From Clytia hemisphaerica (Eukaryota > Cnidaria > Hydrozoa > Leptothecata > Clytiidae), in NCBI GenBank assembly GCA_902728285.1, contig CACVBU010001184.1:532100-596099 (forward strand): a stretch of 64,000 nucleotides of DNA, given 5' to 3'. The translations under genes and the position numbers were made by a program. The notes beneath the pieces are model-generated. The model searched no databases, was not told the origin of the DNA, and was given only the letters and a program-made list of their open reading frames with translations. Numbering within the stretch: the first letter of the stretch is position 1; every line of letters begins with the position of its first letter. Below, one piece after another: positions 20,625-40,400 of this stretch.

Positions 20625-21015
20625 ATGTGCTAATAAAAGAATATTGAATTTGGCCCATTTCTTAAAAACACGTCTAGCAGCCAAAACTTTATATGTAAAC
20701 ACTAATATTCTTCAAAATTAGACCTTCATATGCAGAAAAACACCAATCTAATCAAAAAATTGAGTAATTTGGCTAAAAACATTAATCTTTAATCTATGCT
20801 TATAAATAGTGATTCTTATGGATAAAGAGTCAATTTTTGAGGCGAAAATTTTTTTTGTGAAACTTTGCTTCAATCATCTTTTATCGACGATGGTACCCTA
20901 CTTATATGCAAAAAAATCAGGAAAAATTATTATGATCCAGCTTTCAACAAAGTACAAAATTCCCTTTTTTAGCTGTAATTGTCATTTATTGGACCTCTAC
21001 CGGGGTAGGTCTAAA
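20625..21015 (+). repeat. Second copy of the hairpin-ended repeat
   Basis: Parallels 985-1651 through TAATGTGCT, TATTCTTCAAAA, GTGATTCTTAT and GATGGTACCCTACTT, and ends with the same hairpin (GGACCTCTACC, GGTAGGTC). The tetranucleotide array present in the first copy is absent here. Confidence 0.7.
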
Positions 21016-21090
21016 AAGGAAGACAATTAGCCACGTTAAAAATGGCATTTTGGTATTTTTCTTTTTTCGAACTCGAGAGAAATGTGATAG

Positions 21091-21258
21091 AATAGACGAT
21101 ATCACGTTTAGATAAATGCAATGCATTCTGGTTTCTCGGGGACTCTCAAAGGAATTATAATGTCGATTATATAATGATCTGGAATAGATTATAATTCCCT
21201 TGAGGGTCCCCGAGAAACCAGAATGCATTGCATTTATCTAAACGCGATATCATCTATT
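21091..21258. mobile_element. Hairpin element with 71-bp arms
   Basis: 21091-21161 is the reverse complement of 21188-21258 with only about four mismatches, around a 26-base loop. The arms include TGCAATGCATTCTGGTTTCT. Such low divergence between arms suggests recent insertion or a maintained structure. It has no coding content. Confidence 0.85.
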
Positions 21259-22211
21259 GCATCTGAAGCTTTCTCAGTTTTTAAGTACAAGCCTGGCTCA
21301 TTAAGGCAAAACCTGTTTTGGGGTCAATATACTGTAGATAGTGATTTGTCTTAGACTATATTTTCAAAAATCTTTCATCCTTTAGATTATTCTCCTTGGA
21401 AATATCTTTCAAATGGTGTATAACTTTCTATTCTAAAATAGCACGAATGGGTGCTGAGGAAAGCCAAAAAACTAAAGCGTACAGTCTTTACTTATGTCAT
21501 TTTAGCCTTACATCAATTGAGAATGTATCGAATCGCATTTTAACAAGGATTTTCACCAAAGTTAAGTTTTTCAAAATCAACGACACCTTCTGTTTTAAAT
21601 TTCTAAGTTATAAATTGATGAGAAATTAGAATGATCAGCCAAATTATTTCAAAAGGAAAATACAAAATGAATATCGACAACTTTACAATTATTTTTCTTT
21701 TACAAACAAATCTTGAAAGATACATAAGTTAAAGGCTCCTAAGAAAGAAGTTACCAATTATCAGTGTAGCTAAAAGAGAACAGATTTCTAAAGAAAAGAT
21801 TGACCTCCAGTACAATTAAAATAATCTGCCAAGGCTTCGTTTCTCTACGTTGTTTATTCTGAGAGGGTTGTTTTCAATCAAAACTGGAACTTGAAACTTG
21901 AACAAAGAACTGATGATCGGGAAAATAGATACCGTCAATTTACAAAAAAATCTTTCAAAGTTTAATTCTAAAATTTTCTTAAAATAAAAGTCAACTAAAT
22001 TTGTTTATCATAATTTACAGACAAAAAATGTTCGACCGAGTAAAGCAATATAATCCCTTTTTAAAGATACAATACATGCTTCATTAAGCTTAGAATTGCT
22101 TCGAAATAAAAAAACAATGCGAAGACTTCATTAGCTGTTAGATTCTACACTTTTCCTCCTTTCCAGAACCTTAAATCGTCGTTAAACGAAGGCTACTAGT
22201 TAGATGACCGA

Positions 22212-30727
<8,516 letters not shown>

Positions 30728-31415
30728 GTATATATATTTTTAAGGTTTTAGAAGGGAGAATTGTGTATCCCCTCTAACAGCTTGATGAATATTTTTTGAG
30801 GTACTTTTTACCTCTTCACAAAATTCTCGCCTTTCTTGTCTTGTGCTACACGCCAAGGGCCTGGTAAGGAGATTTTATTCGCCTCCGAAAACCAGATGCC
30901 CGAATATGTTAACAAAAGCGGAAAAACGGCGGTTTTGCCACTCCTACTTTTATTACCGAAAAAAGATTCCAAAATTCAAAGTTTACGCTCTTAGAGGATT
31001 AAAGAGCTAGGAGTTTTGAGAATTGAAGTCAAAGGAGGAAATATAATGTGTTGATTTCATTCTTCTCAGTAATTTCAGCAGAAATAAAAATTTTCTTAAG
31101 AACTTTTAGGAATTTAAAGCGGGTGCTTACAGTTTCTGTTAATTGTTCCGGAATGTTCCGTTGCGTAAGTGGCTAAAGTTTTCTTATCTAAAGAATTCTA
31201 GGCATATTCTTTGAAAATATGTAGTAAAAGTAAATATTGAATATTTTTGAATAATGAAAATAATGCACAAATGGTAGTTGAGCTGAATTATAAAAAGTAA
31301 TTGATAAAAAAATCTCAGTAATCTCAGTCTGTAAATTACACATGTCACACTTTTAGGATTTCAGTTTCGTTTTCTCGGAATTTTATGCAGACCTTCTCAT
31401 TTCAAAACAAACAAA
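30728..31415. promoter_or_regulatory. Divergent promoter region of UBE2D and MTCH2
   Basis: The 688 bp between two start codons on opposite strands must hold the 5' UTRs and core promoters of at least one of the two genes. It shows a locally richer GC patch near 30850-30960 with GAAAACGGCGG-like sequence, and ACAAAATGG at the MTCH2 start. No TATA box was assigned. Shared control is inference from the arrangement. Confidence 0.5.
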
Positions 31416-34400
31416 ATGGCGGACGAGTCAGACATTTCTCAGAAAGCGAAAAATACTGTTGCTCGAATCAAAACTAGTTTTGTAGGAGGACTGGCAATAT
31501 CTGTGGGATTGAAAGCTGTTGCTCATCCACTAACATATATTAAAGTTCTAATACAGGTAATTTGATTTATATTAAGGAGGGAAGGGCTGCAGTGATCTGA
31601 CAAAAGGAAGTAGAAGAGTCGGTTCGCCAGTGCACGAACGAGCGTCTTTGAACTTAAAAAAAACAACCAAAAACAAACTTCTATAAAAATTCCTTTGTGC
31701 AGCAGAATCCTCAAACTATTCCTTGCAATCTCTCCAAAAATTAAAATAAACGTAGCACTAGAACAACACCAAACCGATTTTGAACGAGGCCAAGTGCAAG
31801 TAAAAAAATCACGAAATTCGGGGTTTTTTTAAATATGGCTGATTGCGAGAGAAAATGTTTTTTATAAGAAAATTTGCGCAAGAAGAGTTCTGAAAATGAC
31901 TTTCCTCTTTTAAAAACCTTTTATCTTCCATCAAACAAAATTTCATTGAAACATGTAAGCTCATTAATAGGGAGGTAGGGCCTTACGCGTGCGGCAATAA
32001 CAAAACATAGATTTCCGAAGAAAAAAAATTCAAGCTTACATACCTCAAGGAAGGAAACCTCTTTTAACATAAGTATTTTTTCCAAAGTGTAGAGAATTTA
32101 TTCAGCTTTCTTTTGCAGAAAAAATCAGCACATCATGTCTTCATTTTCCTTCAAAATATGAAAATGAGTACTCGCGGGTGAGTTTTTTCAAACTTCTTGT
32201 TCGCGGCACGGCAAAATTTTTTATCCGGGGGTTCTAAAATCCAAAGCGCTAGCCACCCGAAACAGCTATCGACCTGGAATTTTTTGCATCGTTCCACGAC
32301 GCGGGCCCGCAATAGTTTAGCTTTTGAGACGTACCACGTTCGTTGTTTGGAGCAACGTATATTTTTCAGGAAGTCAAATTATGTACTTAAAATGCGTTTT
32401 TTTTCATTGAAAAAATCAAATTTTTTTATTGAACGTGAAATTTTTAGAAAGAACAATGTTTTTTCTTTCCAAATGTGAAAAAAGTAAGAATCAAGCTGTT
32501 TCCGGTGGCAAGCGTTAAGGGAAAGATTATGGTGTAATTACCCCCAATTCAGCTACATCTACGGAAAATAAAACTCGCACCAAACCTCTCGCGCGGAATT
32601 TTTCATAAAACACTTTCGCTTTTGGTGCCGTAATGAAAGTACAAAATGGCCGGTGATGCGTGCACGAAAATGCTTGAAAAATTGAACTTCAAAATGGAAT
32701 ATCTTTGGAATTTTAAAGAATTGGAAGGTTTCTTCTGATGGTTATGGCTTTCCATTAAACTTGGTTTGGTATTCTGCAAGTAAGTTTGAAATTTCCTCTG
32801 ACCACCCTATCATTAATTCAAAATCAATAGAAACATATCACCAGTAGTTGATATAAAAAAGGTTCCAGTCCGCGAACGATCCGAACACCATATTCAAAAT
32901 GAAGACATAGCAACGTCAAAACATTCGAAAGCGCTGGCGATCTCAATTAAAAAAGAAGACACTACATTGCCGCACTTTTCGATGAGCAAAACTTGAAAAG
33001 GAAAACAAAAAAATGGACGACAAGAAAATATTTACAAAAATAAACAGGTTAGCAAAACACTAAAGTTCTTATAAAAAAGACGCTTTTTTAGTGAAAAAGC
33101 GCGTGGTTTTGAAAAGTTCAAATACCCCTGTATCATCTCGGAAGAGAGTTAAAGTATTACCTGCAAGCAGAGCTCTAATTTTTTCTTTCAAAAGATCGTT
33201 CGCGAACTGGTCTCGTTCGCAGACTGGGTTCGAATAGCGCTCGCTTTAATGACTTATTATTCCAAGAAGAAGCTTTCAAATAAAGTGAAAACAAACTGAA
33301 AGAAGGACTTCAAGCTTGTTTACGAGATGGTCAAAAAGGATATATGTAAAAACCAAAAGTAAGTGAGAAAAGTGAAAAATAAGTTTGCCGTCCGTGCACT
33401 GGGCACCCCCCTCTAAACTGCATTGTGCCATTCCAGTTTTATTCGTTACCCCCCAATGGACGACATGGAATTTCTGTAGCAAATTGCTTTCAAGAAAGTC
33501 CAGAATTTCCGTAACAAATTTACAAAATACCTATCAAAACCGTGGAATTCCATTACTGTAACCAAAAAAAATCATGGAATTCCAATACTTTAGGGGAGCC
33601 GTCCATATTCATTTGACAACGCAAAACGTCAAATTGACGTCATGAGGGGGTGGGGGGGTTTTCAAAAGTTAGGTTTGACGTTATAAGAAATCAAAGGTAT
33701 ACCTTTTTGTGAAAATCGCGGATATTTGTAACCACCAACCACACTATACTTTATAAGCTTTCGAAAACATATTGTGTATGAAGTACATGAAAATTTGCTG
33801 CTCGCATAATCCCATTGGTCTGCGCTATGATATCATTACATCATATTTTCATTGTTTGCGCGATCGAGCGAACCACATCGCACAAGTGGGTAAAGAAGGC
33901 GGTACGCCTAAAGCACGGCACGGACCTAGCGCCAAGTGGATTTCTTTTTAAATAAAGGTCATTAGTTAAAAGAACACATACACGCACGGGTACAACCAAG
34001 CCAGTATGGATTTTGTAACTAAACGTACAACTGAAACGTTTTTGGCGCATTGGCGTAAGGGTACTTACAAAGATTGTTTGATTTTCAGTTGGCGTATGGT
34101 AATAATTCCAGCTCGGCGTGAATGACTCCATAATCCATCGATTTTTAGCTTCCATTTGGCTAAATTTGTCAATTTATTAATTATGTTGGCGCATGCGCAT
34201 CTTTTCCCATCTTGCACCCTTATTGAAAAATTGAATGTTGGTACAAAAGAAATTTTGCTTGGCGTGAGGCTTGCTGCACGGAAAAATATCTTCGGCGCAA
34301 GATTTCGTGGAATCCATACTGGCAACCAAGTACAGACTTTGCGACAGAACGGGAAAACTTTGATGAAAAAGTGGCTACAACTTTTGGTATACATCAGTAC

Positions 34401-37400
34401 ATCGCTTGACGTTATCTGTGGGGTTGGGGGGTTCAGAGGATAACGTCAATTTGACGTTTTGCGTTGTCAAATGAATATGGTCGGGTCCCCTTAATGCAAA
34501 ATTAAGTAAAATTCATGGAATTCCGATACTTTCTCTTTAAAGTTTGCCATGTCATCCATTAGGGGGTAATGTTTTCTTTTCTTTTTCTTTTTCTTATTTT
34601 GAAATAATTGCATAAACGAATTGACCTTATTTAAGATTAATGGTATCGTTTTAAGATCAAAACATTTGCTGATTGTGAAAGACCAAACCCTAGAATAGTA
34701 TGTGAATGGTCCTAAATCCGACGGCCCTGCCTAAATCCGACCCCTCACAAATAACTACTATATGAAAAAAAATTCTATGGTTTACAAACATTCCCTCTCC
34801 AAGTTGAACAATAAACTATTGCAAGGACTCTTGAAACAAAACATCTAACAAGATGACTATAATGTCAAGATGTCAATTAATGTGATAAAAAAGTGCGAGT
34901 TGTAAAAATAATTACCTCTATTATTCTGAATCTGTTGCTTGTGTTTAAAACGTTAACAATTTTGTAATAAAAAATTATGTTTTGTATAGTAAGCAATTAT
35001 TCTAATTTGGTTCAATCAGTTCAGTCCATCAAATCTCTCAGTTTAGTTGACACTTTGGTATCTTTATTGCGTCACAGCCAAAGCAGGGTTGTTTTTATTT
35101 TAGTTTGTATCTTTGAAAGACCCCATCGCCATCGGATTTAGGCAGGGCTGTCAGATTTAGGAACACTCACAGTATTTAAAAGTATAATAGTTTAAAAGGA
35201 GTTTAACATCTTGATTTTGGAAAGATCTACACAAGTTTTACTCTACTCAAGCTCTTTGGACTATTCCAGAATTTGTCTGTAACAGGGGGGCGGACGACTC
35301 AAGATTTCCGTGGGCAAACGTTTTCACCAAAATTCGAAGTTCCAAGGCGAGAGATGAAAATGTATGAATTTCCAAGGCAATTGAATTTAAAGAGGCAAAA
35401 AAGATAGTAGAGGGCATTTTGTAAAATCGCACGAATGTTTTGATCAAAGCACTTATACTAACTAACTTATACATTTTTGGAAAGCTAAGGGGTAGGGGAA
35501 TCGAAATTACAATGTTTCCAATTTTTTTTCAGACACTTTTGTGTGATTTTCGGACAAATATGACGGTCTCAGGCAAAAATCATAGGGTTAAAAATTAATG
35601 AAAATTTTTGCTCAAGAAAACGGACACCTGATGTATATTTTTGGAAAGCTCTCAAAAAATTAAGATTAGAGATATATTGCAATATAGGTGATTTCTGTAC
35701 CTAACTCGAGATATTAACCCTTGAAAACTGTGTTTTTCAGCCAGGCTAGAAAAAAATAAAAAATGCAAGTCGTCCGACAGAAGTAACAAAAATTTTACTG
35801 GAATGACCCTTTTATCTTTCCCTTTACAACAATAATACAATGCTGACAAGTTGACATGACATAACACAATGACAAATAATTCCTGTGAGAAGTTTATATA
35901 TTAGAAATCTACGACAAAAACGAAAGTTGTCTCTTCTATTGATTGCTTCCTGGCGCTCTTTCTCAGCTGGTTATCAAATTTCCACCAATGAATTGTCGCA
36001 TTTCATATTTCTTTTGGGCACCTGTGGCCTCTCAGTGCCTTGCATGACGGGCGGCTGTAAAATCCCACTCTTCGAGCCTGAACCTTTCATGTCAAAAAAG
36101 TCCCGAAAACCCTGAAAACATTTTGTCTGAAACACTTTTTCTGAGAATTCATGCCTTTCATGCCCATTTTGTCTAGTATTCCTTTTGCAGCAAAATTTTA
36201 CGTTTGTGTCAGGTTGAAATTTGAGAAATTTATAAAGCCTGGTTAACCAAGCCAGTTTTTACAAGGCCAAGATACGGCTGAAGACAATTTAGCTTTATCA
36301 GTGCTTTAATTATTTTTATGATGTACGGAATTTTAAGTTTGCCTTGAAAAACTGGCTTGGGCAAAGCGCGCGTTCATATTTTGAATGCAGAAGTTGTTGA
36401 GACTCAGCGAGCATTTGTGTCCCTGCAAGCGATTTAGAGCACATTCAAGATCTGCCAGGATCGGCCAAGTAATTCTACGGCCCAAATCGGCCAGGTCCGG
36501 TTCGGATCGGCCAAGTCAGTTCTGGATCGGCCTATAACGGCCAGGTCCGGTTTTGTCAAATTACAAACCTGATAAAACAAAAATAATGATGTTCAGGCAA
36601 TGTAAGACCGGTCCAGGCCGATACGAACCAGTCCAGAATGTTTTACGGAAGCCGAAATACTAATTATAAGCAAAATTGTTTTCAAACAGTCTTCGTTTTT
36701 GTCGTAAATCACATACTCCCTTGTATATCATAACATTGACTCACTCGCTCTTATTAATCCATTAAGAAAAGTTTGTTAGAAATCCTCCTTAGAATAGAAT
36801 TGCACTGTGTCCCTTCGTTAGTTTATTTAGACATCGATCCCTGTATCATTTACATATCTCTCCTGTTAAAACTTGCATGTCGATATTTTTCTTCGTATTT
36901 CATACCAAAACCAAAAGGAATACCAATTGTTTCGACCTTTTAACTAACAACAGCACAATCTCTGAAAAAGAAACTGTTACTTGCCTTTTCCTTTGCTGAT
37001 ATTACAATAATACAGTAATCTTGATACTTTATAATGTTATCTATTAGCTCATGAAAAATTGTTCTCGTGATGGTTTTAAAAATGAAAATGCTTCTTGCTT
37101 GTGTTGTGGTACTTTTCCTTTTGCTTTTGTTTTGATTTTAGAGTTAGAGACTTTTAAAAACATCCGGAAAACTTTTTTAATAATTTGATCGAACAATTTT
37201 CAAAACATTAGGACGTTCTCTGGAGTTCATTCGAACACTTAACAAAAAGATTCGAAAATTTTTAGGCACTCGAGATTGTAAACAAAAAACCGTCATACGA
37301 AAAAGAGTTACTTGTTTGTTTTCAGACCGGACTTAGGCTGCTGGCATCCACTAACGGATTCGTGCTCCTTTTAGAGGATGCTTAATAAGCTATATTTCCT

Positions 37401-40400
37401 TTGTCCAGAGATTTGCCGCCTTTAGCCGATATACGGCTAAAGACATATTTAGCTGGCGAGTGTCTACAAATATAACATTACGTAATGTTTAAATTTTCTG
37501 TGAGGCACCAAATCATAGATTGGAAAATATATTTGGATTTCGTAAAAAAAGTAGGCGGAAGGAAGTTTGCTTGTTTTTATTCCTCCTTTCTTGTATAATG
37601 TGGAGATTTTGTAAAAGATGAGAAATTAGATTTATTAACTTTAAGTGCCCTGATGTATCTTCTGTGTGCACCAACAAAATTTTGCTTGATAAAACTACAT
37701 TTTGATGCTTGAATTTGGACTTGTATGAGTGTATAATTTTTTACCACACTGGATTCGTTGATCACTTTGGCTTCAGATAAATGTTTTGTTAGTTCTACAG
37801 ATATGTTGCAGATTATTTCAAGGTATTCTAGTTATGTATATACAGTACATTTTGGGTGTCATAATGAATATTTCTGACATTATGATTCTACAAAAGGGAG
37901 TGTTGTTGCTCCTTCAACAAGGGCCTTTAAATGTTAAAACAAACAAAGAACTTTTCTTCAGCTTTGGCATTTCACTTTTTAATACTGTGTGGCCTTTGTA
38001 TTTTTTCAGGTACTTAGCTTCAATTCTTTGAAAAGATTGGAGCGTTTCTGGTTGTTTTCTTTCACTTTTGTGTTCATATTTGTATTTTTTGAGCTTCGAC
38101 CGAAGAGCTGATGGAAAGGTTTTGATAAATTTACAGACCAGATATCTTATAAAAACAAAAGTCAAAAATAAATCTACAGACTGTACATAATGCGCGCATC
38201 AGATTGTTTTTTATCTTTTTTGGACCTACCTTGGAGGTCCTATAAATTAACCGATGTCCGTCCGTCCGTTCGTTCGTTCGTTCGTCCGTCCGTCTGTTAC
38301 CAGCTTTTCTCGAGATTGGCTCATTAGTTTTTTCTGATTTTTGGCACAATGATGCAAAATGGTAATGCCCAAAATGTGACGGAGCCCGATTTTCGAAAAA
38401 AAATTATTTCCGGCGGAAAAGTCCGGAAATATGCCGGAAAAACCGGTTTTTTGGCATTTTCTCGAGATTTCAGCATTATATTTTTCAGATTTTTTGCACA
38501 AAGATGCGTATTAACGATGCCCAAAACATGGCAGAGTCCAATTTTTGAGAAAAATTCTTTTCCGGCCGAAAATGCCGGAAATATGCCGGAAATCGCCGTT
38601 TTTGCAGATTTTCATCGGACTTTTTCCTTATAATTGGTTGTTTTTTCACACAAAAACATTGTTAATAGCAAAGTCCACGATCAAGCATGGTTCAATTGTC
38701 AATAAAACTGATTTTTGAAGCCGGAACTTTCTCAAAATCGCCGGAACATCCGATTTTCGCCGGAAAAACGGTATTTCTTGAATTTCTCCAGCTGTACTTT
38801 ATATTTTTTTATGAAACTTTGCACACTGATGTAAAATGACAATACCTAAAAAGTGACGGAGCCAGATTTTCGAAAAACATTTTTTTCCGGCCGAAAATGC
38901 CGGAAATATGCCGGAAATCGCCGTTTTTCTGGATTTTCATTGGACTTTTTCCTTACAATTGGTTGTTTTTTCATTCAAAAACATTATTGATAGCAATGCC
39001 CACCATCAAGCATGTTTCAATTTTCAATAAAATTGATTTTTGAAGCAGGAGCTATTTAAAAATCGCCGGAACAACCTATTTTTGCCGGAAAGACAGTTTT
39101 TCTTGAATTTCTCGAGCTGTACTTTATATTTTTTTATGAAACTTTGCACACTGATGTAAAATGACAATACCTAAAAAGTGACGGAGCCAGATTTTCGAAA
39201 AACATTTTTTTCCGGCCGAAAATGCCGGAAATATACCGGAAATCGCCGTTTTTCTGGATTTTCATTGGACTTTTTCCTTACAATTGGTTGTTTTTTTTTC
39301 ATTCAAAAACATTATTGATAGCAATGCCCACCATCAAGCATGTTTCAATTTTCAATAAAATTGATTTTTGAAGCAGGAGCTATTTAAAAATCGCCGGAAC
39401 AACCTATTTTTGCCGGAAAGACAGTTTTTCTTGAATTTCTCGAGCTGTACTTTATATTTTTTTATGAAATTTTGCAAACTGATGCAATATGACAATACCT
39501 AAAATGTGTCGGAGCCCGATTTTAGAAAAACACTTTTTTCCGGCCGAAAATGCCGGAAATATGCCGGAAAAACCGGTTTTTTTACATTTTCTCGAATTTT
39601 CATCAAAAGTTTTTTCTGATTTTTTGCAGAAGATGTGTATTCGCAATGCTCAAAACATGGCTGAGTTCGATTTTTGAGAATTTTTTTTTTTCGGTTGAAA
39701 ATGCCGGAAATCGCCGTTTTTGCAGATTTTCATTAGATTTTTTCCTTGTATTTCTATGTTTTTCACACAAAAACATTATTGATAACAATACTCACCATCA
39801 AGCATGATTCAATTGTCAATAAAACAGATTTTTGCGACCAGAACTTTCTATTTATTTTTCCCCTACAACCCTTCCCTCTCCCCCCCATCAACAATCAATG
39901 ATGAATTTATTGCGTTATGCATTTTCGCTAAACGCTATATTTTTTGACTGATTTTTTTCTCCTTGCATTGCTATCCAACTTTCATCATCAGGTAGGTCCA
40001 TTCAGCATCTAGCTTGTTCTGTTTTGTTTTTCTGGTCTGGGATTCGAATTTCGAATATAAACATTCCATTGAAAACGTTCGAAACGATCGTTTTTGCATA
40101 CACATCAATGTCAATCAAATTATTATCTCGCCAAGATTTCCTTTGCGAACCGGAAAGCGGTTGGTAGATCATTAAGCAGACCTATACTACCTGGGGTTTT
40201 GTAGAGGTCTGCGATTCAGACTAGACCGGACTTGACCGAATTGGACCGGTCTAGATCAACCTTTGTTTAGAGAAAAGATTGGCCAAGATCGGTCAACATC
40301 GGCCGAATTCGGCCAGGAACGGTCCAGACCGGTCCATATCAGCCAAAAGTTCGGCTTTTTAAGGATTGGCCCATTTTCAATGTGCTCCAAATCGTATGCA

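Larger units (their letters stand above)
18834..22211. other. Intergenic region upstream of repeats and downstream of UBE2D
   Basis: No convincing gene. It contains a short hairpin at about 19795-19830 (GGTAGGATTTG and CAAATCCTACC), a second copy of the hairpin-ended repeat (20625-21015) and a long hairpin element (21091-21258). TTTATT near 21853, AATAAA on the minus strand, could be a poly(A) signal for UBE2D. The 100-aa frame at 19967-20269 has no recognisable domain. Confidence 0.5.

Noticed and set aside
38247-39807. Multiple 60-94 aa frames on both strands
   Set aside because: Their peptides repeat with the satellite period (phrases such as AENAGNMPE), as expected for tandem DNA, not genes.
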